Part shown: one piece after another, positions 40,777 to 51,922 of the stretch | Position numbering within the stretch: position 1 is the first letter of the stretch | How the letters are laid out: each line of letters starts with the position of its first letter | DNA from: Dactylonectria macrodidyma | Lineage: Eukaryota; Ascomycota; Sordariomycetes; Hypocreales; Nectriaceae | Direction: 5' to 3' | NCBI GenBank assembly: GCA_020744425.1 | Contig: JAGMUV010000024.1 | Location: 682,001 to 746,000 of the forward strand | Length of the DNA: 64,000 nucleotides | Made by a program: the position numbers and the translations under genes | Notes under the pieces: generated by a model | The model's database searches: none | What the model saw: only the letters and a program-made list of their open reading frames with translations | Told to the model about the DNA's origin: nothing

Positions 40777-43490
40777 TTACGCCCGCTGTGTGTGCAACGC
40801 CTGCGACAGCACCTTTGTCACATTTCTCGCCATCTCCGATTTCTTGCCCAGACACCACAGCGCGCGAATGCAGTCTTCAGAGCGTCTCAACCCATCTTGA
40901 AACTCGTCGCTGTCATGGCCTAGGATCGCCCACTCGTTCTGCCGCAGATCATCGGCGGCACTCAGGTGGAAGACGGCTGCTTTAGTAAAGGCCCTGATGA
41001 GGATAATCGTCCACGGCTCTGTTAGCAGCGGACCTTCGTTGACGGCGAAGTGGAAATCCGGGAGTTGCTCCTCCGGCATGCCGCTAGTTGAGTCGCGGGC
41101 CGGCGATGTGACTCTCGCGAGGTCAGACAGGTCTATGGCGCTAGCCTTTCTAATCCGCGACGTCATGCCGGAGTCAAGGCGCTTGAGCGTCGCATCCTCG
41201 AGCCCGAGGGCGTTGCTGTCGACAAAGTCGATGAGGTCGGCCAGCATCAGCGAGCCGAGATGCCACGGCACTGCGATGCAGAAGAACCAGCTCCTGATGC
41301 GTTGCGGCACCGAGCTGTAGTTCTTGACCAGTTCCCTGAAGAAGCCACCGTGTGTCATGCTCCAGTATCGGTATAGGAGTGTTACGCTCTGGATGATGTC
41401 TTCAATCGATTGGCCGTATTCTCTCTTGCGCAGGGCGTTTTGTAGGTACGCGAGGTGGCGGAAGAGCAGTATCTTGACTGGCGCTGATCGGGCGACGGCG
41501 TTGGCGGCAACGTCGGGAGGACAAGGCCAATGGAGTGACAACGATGGCTTCGCTGGGTTATCTTGAACAAACAAATCAAGATTCCATCGATGAGCACCGA
41601 GATAACTCTTCATCACAGGTTGAGCAGCCGCTTGCGTTTTAGAATGGGCTTCATGCTGACAGTCCTCGTCCTGCAGCGCAACAGGCCGCTCGCTCATCGA
41701 CGACGACACCGTGTCGAACATGACGGCAAGCCAATACAAGAGCCCAATCGTACGCCTTTCTTCGGGGTTCATCCTGCGAACGATGGCTGCCTCTTGTTTG
41801 TTGGTGGGTTGCGGGGTGGTTTCGAGGAAGCCAGCCTCATTGGCATCTAAGCAGAACTTGAGAGCGTGTATTTTCCGAGTCGCCCTCTCCATGTATATAG
41901 GTGGTCCTTCTTGAGAGATGATTTCCATTATTTTGGGTAAGATGGACTCTTTCATCCCTTGAGACCGACTGGTATCTACTGGCGGTATGGCGATGTCATG
42001 GTCCTCGCTTGCCCACGGTCTTTGAGTCAAGCCAAATATTAGCTCGGCGTAAATCACCCTATAAGACTCAAGCTCGGAGACGTCTTGCAAGGCTTTTTTC
42101 GCTTGTTCCCAGATGGACTGTTGCAGATTTTGCTCAAACTCCTCATTCAAGACATTGGCTAAATCCTCGGGGTCATCCTGTGTCGTACCAGGAGTGTCGA
42201 AAGGCTGCGGGGAATATTGTTCTCGCCTGCGGCTTCCTTGTGCCCACTGCGTAGCGAATGCCATGATGACCAAGTCAAGCGCCCTGGAAGCGGCGTGGTT
42301 CTCAGCGTGCGTCAGGCGGATCATTTTGGTGGATTGGGCAACGCGATCGAGCTGCAGCACACGTCGATATATCCGGTTCGGCCAGTTGGTGCCTCGTTCC
42401 GATCGCCCGTTTGCACTTCTAGCGAGAAATTCGCCTGCGTAGCCTGCGCCCATACCGTGGAAGCCTCGCCTTCTCTGTTCCATGTTGTACGGGCATGTAT
42501 CCTCGGACAGCCAGCATGACAGGTTGTTTTCGAGGACGTCGTGATATATCTGGAGGAGGCTTTGCGTGATGAGGCGGTTGTTTGATGTGGCGACGATGCC
42601 ATTGTCGATGTCGAGAGGAGACGCGGAGGTTCTGGAGTTTGCTGGCCAATCATCGGATTCTTGACGGCGTCTCCGGTTCTTGCGGATTCCTTCGCTGCTA
42701 TTCGGCATTTCATGGGTTGAGAAGGATGGATGTCGCGGCTCTGAACAGGTTTGGGAAAAGCCCCAGGCCCGAAAGTCGAATTCCGAGTCTTGTGAGCCGG
42801 AGTATACTGTCGAGTCAAAGCCGCTATCAAGTCTGTCGTTTTCTCCGCCGGTGGATGCGGTGGGTGCGTCAAAAGCAAGGTCCTGAGACCCAGCCTGAGA
42901 CTCACCCTCGTCACTGCCAAGTCCAAGGTCTATCTCAAGGGAGCCAAACGAGCTGCCAGTCGGTAGTCCTCCTTGAGGTTCCAAGCTATGAATAGGCGCG
43001 TCCCATGAAAACGAGTGGTGGCTCGGCGACGGGGTCTGTAGTAGCTGCAAGATACTAGCGCTGAGATCTAGACCCTTAGGTGTAGGCAAGCTGGCAGCCG
43101 ACATGGCGCGCTGCTCTGTCCTCTGTCGCTTGGCTTGAGAGGCCGCCGCTCCACGGGAGCTGGACGACGGCGAGTGGCCGGATTGGGAACGAGACTTTCC
43201 CCAGTGCGAGTTGAGGGTGCATTGTTTCTTGGTCCTGCTGCAGTAGGAGCATGGTCGTAGCCCAGAGTCCGAGTCTTCCGACGTTTGTTAGCTTGTCGAG
43301 AGTCTCCAGGCAGATGTAGAAACTCACATGGGTGCTCGAGAAATGCAGAGGTCACACCACCAGGATGGCAGTTGAGCATGTACCCGTCACATGCCTTCTT
43401 GGACCTCCTGCACTGCTCGCAGGAGTGGTTCTGGCGTCTGGCCGTCTTGATGTCTGCCATCGAGTGGAGCAGTTGAGGTCGGCGAGGCAT
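40777..43490 (-). CDS. AlcR-like Zn2Cys6 transcription factor, 886 aa
   Basis: Two exons: 43490-43328 and 43274-40777 (53-nt intron with GTGAGT, GCTAAC branch, GGAAG). Splicing brings together the two halves of the zinc cluster: Cys24-x2-Cys27-x6-Cys34 (HSCEQCRRSKKAC) and Cys63-x2-Cys66-x6-Cys73 (PCSYCSRTKKQC). The RRQNHSC start and the long asymmetric loop (28 residues here; 16 in Aspergillus AlcR as I recall) are AlcR-like features. A longer intron using GTGGTG upstream would shorten the loop. The remaining roughly 800 residues look like the fungal regulator middle-homology region. AlcR controls ethanol use in Aspergillus. The acetate permease lies immediately upstream, which fits a C2-carbon role, but its true targets are unknown. 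Confidence 0.85.
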
Positions 43491-44302
43491 AACCCTGCGA
43501 GCCGATGATGTGATGTGATCCACTCCTAACTGAGTGTGATGATCTCTGCAGTTGTCGATGGAATGCGCGGAGCCGACACGTGTGGGTTTTCCTCCAGGCC
43601 AAGAAACAGACAACTACTACGTAGAAAAAGAGAGGAGTTTTGAATGCCCCCCCAGTTCCAAAGTCGGCCCTACTTATCAAGGTGTGCGATTCCGCTCTGC
43701 CGACTCAGTCGCTTTCCCCGCACTGCGCTAGAGCAAAGCGACTCCACCAGAATCGTCTTGGCCTCACCTTTTGGCGTGCGTGCCATTGGCTGAGTTTGTT
43801 GAGGCGAGGTTTTGCTGGCTTGACTCGTGTGCGGGGAAGCGGGATGAACCAAAGTGTCCGCGTGGTTTATGTTTAGTTGGGGTGGTTGAAGGATGGAGGT
43901 AGTGGTATGTGGCCATAGAGATGGCAGTTGGGCGATGAGGATGGGATCCACTAGGCTGACGTTGTCACGGGGGATAAAACCTGCTCTAGATTTCATCATA
44001 TAGAGTGGAATTATTTAACTACTGGTTCGTGGCTGCTGACGGGGTTTACTATACAGTTGTCAATCGAGCAGTCTCGCTGACAACTCTAGAAAATGTATTA
44101 ACTACGGGTTGCAATTTTCAACTGCCACGCTTCACTACCAACTGTTTTAGGAGTTCGGCCACACTTCGCGCGGTGGCCGACTTTTATCCAGACTACCTAA
44201 GACCGCCACATCTGCACGCCACTATCCCATCTAATATCTCCACTCATGATACGATCTCCTAACTTCCTAATGAAGAAAAGCCCATGGTCAACATATCGGA
44301 TA
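43491..44302. promoter_or_regulatory. Promoter region of the AlcR-like gene
   Basis: The 812-bp gap has no gene. It contains a 9-bp inverted pair, TTCCCCGCA at 43714-43722 and TGCGGGGAA at 43830-43838, each with the WGCGG core bound by AlcR in Aspergillus. They lie about 225 and 340 bp before the ATG, so autoregulation is possible. Confidence 0.4.
43714..43838. promoter_or_regulatory. Inverted WGCGG half-sites, candidate AlcR-type targets
   Basis: TTCCCCGCA and its exact reverse complement TGCGGGGAA are about 107 bp apart. AlcR of Aspergillus binds (T/A)GCGG half-sites, including in its own promoter. The core is short, so chance is possible. Confidence 0.35.
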
Positions 44303-45359
44303 TTACACCTTCTCAACGGTATCCCGAGTGCGATCCGCACGTCCAGGGATGACAGTGGACAAATCACCAAGAGGAAGGATATATGGGAAATCGACCGACA
44401 AGAGGATCATGGCAAGGAAAATGTACCACCCGAGAATGGACACCCCGAGTAACAGCCCGGCGCCGACGTGTTGAAATGTTTGAGCGGCCGCGGCGTGGTC
44501 GTGCGAAACGGCGAAGAAGGAAGCAGAGAGGCAGCTGACTGGTTGTTAAATAGGTCAGCTGTGTTCATATTTGAGAAGATGTTCCACTTACAGGTTGGTA
44601 CGAGCAAGAGGAAAATGGTGAATAGCAACGCGTTGGTGCGAATGCTGGCTACCATAAACACAGCACACAGAATCGTCATGGCCACCAGGAAGAAGGAAAA
44701 AGTCGCGTAAAACTGCTGCTCAGACAAGCCATCGGCGACTTCACCCGTCTTCGAATACAAGCCATACGCGTTGTATCCGGGGACAATGGTTGCGCCAAAG
44801 GTCAGCCAAAAGCCACCGAAGAGACAAAAGACGGTGGCGGGAAATGTGTTGCCTGCGATATATGATTAGCGGGTTAGTTATGGGCTGGGTTTCCTGATTG
44901 CATGCCGAGAATCCATTCGCCGATGCCACCAAGGACGAGGAAAAGACCTCCGAGATAGAAGTAAGAGCCGCTGTGGTGGGCGTTAGCTGACATGGCGGTG
45001 CTATGACATGGCGGTACTATTCGGGGTGTGACCTACACGTTTGCTCCGGCTCCGAACCCACCGGCTCCTTGCCATTCCAGGAGAGCCATAGAAGCGGGCG
45101 TGGTGCAAAGCAAGAAGCCTCCCAGTGCTGTTGTGCTTGTTAGACAGGGGTTCAGAGACAATGCGGGAAGGTCTTCGTTCTTACCAACTGGCGTCGGATT
45201 ACCCAGCGTCTGCCGAAGCTGGCCCTTCACTTGATTCTGAGGCGACAGGTACAGCTGCTCAAAGAGCTCAGGGGAGAGCGAGATGCTCGCCGCCGTCTGG
45301 ATCCTGTCGAGCATCTCGTCTCGGTGCTCGTTTTGGACTTTGCTTCCGTCGCTGGACAT
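44303..45359 (-). CDS. Gpr1/Fun34/YaaH (Ato/AcpA-type) acetate transporter
   Basis: Five exons: 45359-45185, 45127-45037, 44970-44906, 44852-44592, 44538-44303 (275 aa). Introns are 57, 66, 53 and 53 nt; the third begins with GC (GCATGC) rather than GT. After a polar N-terminus (MSSDGSKVQN), NPTPVALGGFLLC matches the NPAPLGL family signature. Six membrane helices follow (GSYFYLGGLFLVLGGIGEWILG, TVFCLFGGFWLTFGA, FFLVAMTILCAVFMVAS, ALLFTIFLLLV and two later). GYNAYG is also characteristic. These plasma-membrane proteins take up acetate with protons or export it. It lies just upstream of the AlcR-like regulator, on the same strand. Confidence 0.9.
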
Positions 45360-46637
45360 GATGTTGATGGAGAAAATATGAATGAAATGGGGGGAAGATG
45401 TTGGCCATCGGAGCGGGATAGTCAAGGAGGCGAGGGGCCAAACATATACTCCCCAAGCTTCCCCGCGTCCGGGGGTGCAACTTAGATTGCGGGATAGAAC
45501 TGCCGGGTCCTCATTCGCTACCCAGGCAACTGGGCTGGTATGTCCCTTGCCCCGGATCTGGGGAACTGGGGGAGGGAAGCTTGCATTACGAGAGGTATTG
45601 GTCAATGGTCCCGGTCTAAAGCCATGACTTGGTACAGAGGTCCGTGTTACTGTGCAGCTGCGCCAATCAGTATCGATGGAAGTGCCAGACTAACTCTGGA
45701 GGTTTCGGACTCGTAGGGCCCTTGTCAAAGAGTAACCTGCGGCTAAGGGGGAATTGCATATCGGATCGGATGTATTGAGGGATGGCAGAGCGGAAATGTG
45801 GCAGTAGTGTTGTCGGATGGCTTGTTAAGACTAGTGAGAGCGGATCCTGCGTCGGCTTCGATGGTAGTGCAGAGTCTAAGACGAAGATGGCTGGGCAGGA
45901 CATGGAGGAGGAGCATGGTTGACGCGAATGGGCATGTTGAGATATCCCAATAAGGGCACTCCAAGAGATGTGTAGCAATCGTTTGAGTGAATATTTCCCA
46001 TCTTCTATGGACAAGACGTTGGCAAGAGCCATCGTCTGCTATGCTGCATCTTTCACTCCGCATTTACTGCATCCTCTCCAGATCCCAAATCTGTCTCCGT
46101 TCATCTCATGTAACGAAAGATGGTAGCACGTGGCCATAACCCACAGCATGCATCCCAAATCATCCCAGCAACGAGCCCAACCGACTAACTTAACGCAGAT
46201 GCAACACGACGGAATCCTGCCTTTGCTGCCGATCCCCCATTCAACCAGGCTTAGCGTCGGCTCCAAAAGACCAATCCCTAGCCTCAATCGGGCCCGACTT
46301 GACGCCTCTCGATCGGCTCCGCCATCGGCCAGTCGGCTCCGCACGAGCCTCTAGGACGGGCTCTCCACTTTGACCGGGCTGCCGAGTGCGGGGTTGAATT
46401 CTGGGGTAAGGCATGGGGTAATGTGTGAGGAGTCGTTGGCTTTGGATGCTGAACATCGTGACTGTTCCGATTTGTCGGGGTTGAGGAGACTCGTGGGTGC
46501 CTTGGGTCCGGAGACGAGGAGGGTTGTACTTAATGAGGCGGGAATTCCCTTGAGAGTTGAGGTTTTATATCATCATCAATCAACTCATCAATCAACTCAT
46601 CAACACTTCAACTCTCAAGCATCTCTCTCTCATCTTG
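45360..46637. other. Acetate permease promoter and displaced FMO promoter
   Basis: No gene is supported. The last 100 bp (46560-46637), with TCAATCAACTCA repeats and CTCTCTCTC, looks like a fungal 5' leader. It is continuous in character with the sequence after the transposon (48886-48948), so this is probably the original promoter of the SnoaL-FMO gene. Confidence 0.45.
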
Positions 46638-46676
46638 TATCCCATCGAGTGCGGATGGACCCCATTTTCGCCAAGG
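46638..46676. repeat. Transposon inverted terminal repeat, transposase 3' side
   Basis: Identical, as reverse complement, to 48847-48885 over all 39 positions by eye. Confidence 0.9.
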
Positions 46677-46756
46677 GCGGGGTAAAGCCAATCAGGGCTT
46701 ATGGGACCACTAGAATAATCGAATCATATGCTAAGATTCAGGGTACCTCGATTCCT

Positions 46757-48720
46757 CTATAGATTTTGGGTGTGCCAGAGGTACCAACAATCTCCATCAG
46801 TACATAGCGGTACGTTACAGTCTAAGCAGCCTTTTCGAGTCTTTTTTCGCTGTTGCGGCTGTTGAGTGAGGCTATTCCTAGATACCTCACTTAGAGCCTG
46901 GCGTTTCTTCCTCCTGCCGCAATAGGTGCAAGGCGAGTTAACCCCCCTTGATCCCTTGCGATGGTGCTGCCAAGGAATAGATGTTTTCCTCTTATCTGAA
47001 GCCCGTTGAGGTCGTGAAAGTCTTCGACCTCCTGCTAATGGTCCAAACTGTTGAATAAGCTGGGATGCAAGCAGTCGCCGCCATTGATACTGGGTCTTAA
47101 CCTTTTGCCACTCGGGCTTACCCCAGAGCTGCAGGAAGAAGCTATTTACAACGATCACTTCTAGTAGGAAATTCCAAGCAAGTGCCTGCCAGCCTCCTCG
47201 ACGAATAGGGCGGTTATATTGATAATAGGACCTCATCTGGTCACTAATATCAACCCCATTCATCTTATGGTTATATTTATCAATTGCCTCAGGCACCGGG
47301 AGGTTCTTCCGGACGTCTGGGCCGAAGGCTTCTTTCCGGGCAGCCCGCTTTCCAGCAGAGCTTCCGGCCGGCCGGCGCCGGAGACGGATAACCTCCCGGC
47401 CGTCTCGGAAGACGGTTGTCAAGAAGAGGACAAGGGCGTTATCCTTCCAGGTGAATTGGTTGACCTATGAAGAGACAAATTGATCAGTATGGAGATATCT
47501 ATAGAAAGCAGTTTGCAATACCATACCTCCCCATCTAAGGTAGGGATGCAATGGATCTGACCCCAAGGAATACCCTGGCCTTCTGCTTCCTTCTCGGCGA
47601 TGAGGATCTTATCTATCCCACTGTCTTTCCGGCAGGTCCCGGAAGCTCCGACCTGCTGCTTCCGGAGGGCCCGGAGAAGCCGTACGGAAGCAAAGAGATT
47701 GTCTAGGAATACGTGGTAGACTGCAGCCGGAAGTAGGGTAATAAGTGTCGTTACAACCCGTTGCGTTGGCGTTAACGGGTCCCACTTTGCGGCAGCTGCT
47801 CCAGCCTTGCTGCCTGCCGGCCGGGCCTGAGGGACTAGTCCGTATGGGCCCTTTCCGTGTACGTGCCAGAGCCACCGGAGGCAGTAGCCCGATTGGGCAA
47901 GGATCCAGACCTTGAAGCCGGTTGGGATCGGCTTCGTCGGTATTGTCGTCGTCTCTAGGGACCGGCCCGTAAACCGGACCATAGCCTCGTCAACGGTAAG
48001 GTCGGAGCCGGCTGTATAGAAGGAATCCCCAGTCTCCTGGATATGGGCTGACCACTCATTAACCTTCCGGTATATATCTGGCATTCCGGCTTGGGCGGGG
48101 GCTTGGGCCCGGGCCTGGCGTTGACCTCCTGACTGGCTGGGCTGGAATTCAGAGGTATCAAAGATACGTAGCTGCCGGAGCAGACTTTGGAAGCGGTCCC
48201 GGGAGATAAACCGGGTGAATAGATAGATAGGATCCTCCTTTTGCTGTTGAGTTGACCAATATCTTGATATTTGAGGTTCGCTATGTATCCCCATATAAAG
48301 CAGGATTCCTAAGAAGAGGTAAATCTCATCTACAGAAGTCTTCCTCCGATCATACACTCTTGACCGTTTAGCCCGGGGACCTTCCTTAGATAACGGCGCT
48401 GCATTCGTCCATTGCACCCACCGCTCAATAAGGCCCCGGGGAACGTACCGGAGGAATAGGTCAAGCGGGGCTGCCGGCAGCTCCCGTATCTCTCGGGGCC
48501 GGGTCGGTACGTCAAAGGGTACGAAGGAGCCCGGCGGCCCGCGCTCGACAGCCGGAGGTTCGTGGGGCCGGACTGTGCTGTTATCGCACCGCTCCGGCGT
48601 ACAGTCGGCAGTGCAGGCGACAGCGAGGTCTTCAGGAAGGATCTCAACCACAATACAGCTCCGTACGGAAGCCCTGGAGGCACCGGAGGCATCAGAAGCA
48701 TCAGAATCACTAGAAGACAT
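46757..48720 (-). CDS. PiggyBac-like transposase (DDE_Tnp_1_7), 633 aa
   Basis: Two exons: 48720-47527 and 47464-46757 (62-nt intron, GTATGG..CATAG). The N-terminus is Ser/Asp-rich and disordered (MSSSDSDASDASGAS). The catalytic domain has the three family blocks: LTVDEAMVRFTGRS with the first Asp, YHVFLDNLFAS with the second, and YNHKMNGVDISDQ with the third. The C-terminal end is a Cys/His-rich zinc-binding region (CTYCGRR, GCLDCNVPLC, DCWYLWH) as in piggyBac. No stop or frameshift is seen, so it may be functional. It catalyses cut-and-paste transposition of its own element. Confidence 0.92.
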
Positions 48721-48846
48721 CGCAGCATTGAACAAAATGACGGTTTTGGTGGTGACAGCAGGTAAGAAAACATAGGTGCAAATGATGTTTCGTCATGTAC
48801 TGATTGAAGTGCGGAGTAAAAGTGGGTATAAGAGTGGGTATTTTGG

Positions 48847-48885
48847 CCTTGGCGAAAATGGGGTCCATCCGCACTCGATGGGATA
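48847..48885. repeat. Transposon inverted terminal repeat, transposase 5' side
   Basis: Identical, as reverse complement, to 46638-46676. It lies between the transposase ATG (48720) and the FMO ATG (48949). Confidence 0.9.
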
Positions 48886-48948
48886 TTCCATCCCCTCTCA
48901 ACCATCACCACATCACCGACCAGGCATCACAATTTCCGCTCCTTCACC

Positions 48949-50927
48949 ATGGCCACAGTAGACGTCCAGCCGGTCCAAGACGTGCCCTCGCACATGCGAA
49001 CGGTGCCGGGATCCGTCAACATCCCCGTCGCAAAGTTCCCCTCGGCCCCCAAAGTCACATCAACTACCGCCGCTGTCGACGCCGCCCAGGTCGCCGCTTC
49101 ATTCATCGACAGCTTCAATCAGGCCCTAGACAAGCGCGACTATGCGGCTCTTTCGCAGCTCTTCGTCGACGACGGCTACTGGCGCGATCATCTCGCCCTC
49201 TCGTGGGTCTTCCGCACCGTCAAGAGCCCGCCGCGTATCCAGGAATTTCTTCAGAGCTGCGCTGCGTCGAAAGATGGCTTTCGGATTAAGAAGCTTGCCG
49301 TCGATGGCACCACGACTGTCCGCGCGCCAAAGATTGTGCCCATCGACGCCTCGGGCAACGTCCCCGGCGTCCAGTTCTTCGCTACCGTCGAGACCGTCAT
49401 TGGTACTGGAGTCGGCCTTGTTCGCCTCGTGGAGCAAGGCAGCCAGTGGAAGATTTTCACATTGTACACGAGACTCGAGGAGCTTCGCGGGTACGAGGAG
49501 GCCATCAACGAGCGAAGGCCCAAGGGCGCCGAGCATGGTGGGAAGCCCGGCCGCAAGAACTGGGCCGACAAGAGAGCCCTGGCAGCAAACTTTGGTGACG
49601 GTAGTGATCCGTCCGTTCTAGTCGTCGGTATGTGACTTCTATCTCCGGAATCGTCTACTCTCCTAACGCTTCGATTCTAGGTGGCGGCCAAGCAGGCTTG
49701 ACAGCCGCAGCGCGACTCAAGATGCTCGGCGTCGAGACTCTCGTCATCGACCAAAACGAGCGCGTTGGCGACAACTGGCGCAAGCGATACCACCAACTGG
49801 TCCTCCACGACCCCGTCTGGTACGACCACATGCCCTACCTCAAGTTCCCCGCGCAGTGGCCCATCTTTACGCCCAAGGACAAGCTGGCCGACTTTTTCGA
49901 ATCCTATGCCACACTGCTCGAGCTCAACGTGTGGACGCGGACGGAGCTTGTCTATACCAAGTGGGACGATGAGAAGAAGTTCTGGACTGTCATTGTCAAC
50001 CGCAAGGCGGCTGATGGAACGAGTGAGATTCGCACGTTTTATCCTCGTCACCTTATCCAAGCTACCGGCCACTCCGGGAAGAAGAACCAACCGCACGTCA
50101 AGGGCATCGAGAACTTCAAAGGCGATCGTCTATGCCACTCGTCCGAGTTCCCTGGCGCTCGCGAGAATAGCCAGGGCAAAAAGGCCATTGTCGTCGGCTC
50201 GTGCAACTCAGCCCACGACATTGCGCAGGACTTTCTCGAGAAGGGATACGACATCACCATCGTCCAGCGTTCAACCACCCACGTCGTGTCTTCTAAGGCC
50301 ATTACGGAGATTGCCTTGAAGGGCATCTACTCAGAAGACGGTCCTCCCGTTGACGACGCTGACATGCTGATTCACGGCCTCCCCACGCCCGTCCTCAAGG
50401 CGATCCAGATCAAGGTCGGCGAGCGCCAGGCCGAATGCGACAAGGAGATCCTCGACGGGCTCGATAAGGTCGGCTTCAAGGTCGACCGCGGCCCCGACGG
50501 AGCAAGCCTCTTCTTCAAGTACTTCCAGCGAGGCGGCGGTTACTACATCAACGTGGGCGCGTCACAGCTCATCGCCGACGGCAAGATCAAGGTGAAGCAG
50601 GGCCAAGAGATCGCCGAGGTGCTGCCGCACGGGCTGCGCTTCGCCGACGGCACCGAACTCGAGGGCGACGAGATTGTCTTCGCCACCGGGTATCAGAACA
50701 TGCGCACGCAGACACGCATCATGTTTGGCGATGAGGTTGCGGACAAGGTGGGCGATGTGTGGGGGTTCAACGACGAGGGCGAGATGAGGACTATTTGGCA
50801 GAGGAGCGGACATCCTGGGTTTTGGTTCCATGGTGGAAACTTGGCCATGTGCCGATACTACTCTAGATTGCTTGCTTTGCAGATCAAGGGTCTCGAGGAG
50901 GGCTTGTATCAGGATGGAGAGGCTTGA
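48949..50927 (+). CDS. SnoaL-like domain fused to flavin monooxygenase
   Basis: Two exons: 48949-49627 and 49681-50927 (641 aa; 53-nt intron GTATGT..TCTAG). Residues about 40-200 form a SnoaL/NTF2-like segment (SFIDSFNQALDKRDYAALSQ, LFVDDGYWRDHLALSW). The C-terminal 420 residues are an FMO: FAD motif VGGGQAGL (about 225-232), ERVGDNWRKRYHQLVLHDP, NADPH motif VVGSCNSAHD (usually GSGNSGHD), and FATGYQNMR. This two-domain layout is found in fungal FMOs related to plant YUCCA-like enzymes. It hydroxylates or oxidises an unidentified small substrate with NADPH and O2. Its leader is interrupted by the transposon, which may alter expression. Confidence 0.88.
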
Positions 50928-51922
50928 GGGCTGGGTGTTTGGTCTAGACTGTTTACTACTCAATTATGATTTCCCGGGTTAACCATATTGTTCATTTTGC
51001 ACTGAAACGTCCAATCACGCATCCATAGCAATATCGGCGCCATTCGTGATATATCATATCATGTCAACTTCGAACCCTCAAGTGGCCGTCGATGCGGCTT
51101 ACGCGGCATTTGTCTCGGCATCAACTGTCAAAATTCACCACCCTCTAAAACTACCGAATTGCCTCGGGATCAAAATCCTTCTACAGCTCACGAGCATTAT
51201 AATCTGTGGGACCGCCCCCCACGTCGGATGCTTGTGGGCAGCTTCTTACATGCTAGCGCCTTCACCGTCTTTGCTGGGTGGAGTGACGCGCGAGATCACG
51301 AGACTGGTGATGGGTGCGTTCCAGTTGATTCTCCTCGTGGTTCTATGCATGATGATATCATTTCTTTCTGATGGCTTCTTTCTGGATGAACCTTATTGTA
51401 ATTTTCGAGATCATCACTTGGGTTTGCGGTTTCTAGAAAGCAGCGACTTGGGCTGTGGACACTAGACGGGTTTTGAAAATTAGCGTCAAATCCATTGTTA
51501 GCGATGAACAAACATCAACAGATCAGTTTCGTTGTGCTTTTTAAAATAAAATAAAAACACTACCAAAAAATCAATTACCGAATCGTTATCTCACATCTCG
51601 AAATCGCGGCATTCCATAGTCGCCGATATTCCGTGAACGGCCTTTTCGAAGCCTTGGCTGCACGATCTCGCCCTAGTCGCCACACCACCAATGGCACCAA
51701 GCACATGCAATCGAGCTTCATGTATCGCTTCCTCGGTGGAAGTGTTAAGTCTTTCGCAAATAACATGATCTGATCGTGACGATGGAACATATGGTCAAAC
51801 CACCGGTGTTTATCGGCAAACACGTAAATATCAATTATAAATAGCAGTCTTTGTCTTGGATCTACCGGAGTGTGCTAACAAACATAAACCCATCAATTCT
51901 ATCAATTCATCAAACCTTCAAC
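50928..51922. promoter_or_regulatory. Intergenic with oleate hydratase promoter
   Basis: A TATAAATAG box at 51836-51844 lies about 80 bp before the oleate hydratase ATG. The plus frame at 51046-51465 is not supported as a gene. Confidence 0.5.

Larger units (their letters stand above)
46638..48885. mobile_element. PiggyBac-type DNA transposon, apparently complete
   Basis: A 2.25-kb element with perfect 39-bp inverted ends (46638-46676 and 48847-48885) surrounds an intact transposase gene on the minus strand. The ends read TATCCCATCGAG inward. The outermost TA on each side could be a target duplication rather than part of the repeat; no TTAA flanks are seen. It sits 63 bp before the ATG of the SnoaL-FMO gene, within what looks like its leader. 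Perfect repeats and an open transposase suggest recent insertion. Confidence 0.85.

Noticed and set aside
44990..45022. Duplicated GACATGGCGGT(G/A)CTAT words
   Set aside because: A short local duplication inside an intron of the acetate permease; no function suggested.
51046..51465. 139-codon plus frame with hydrophobic stretches
   Set aside because: No family resemblance and no splice support; lies between two well-defined genes.
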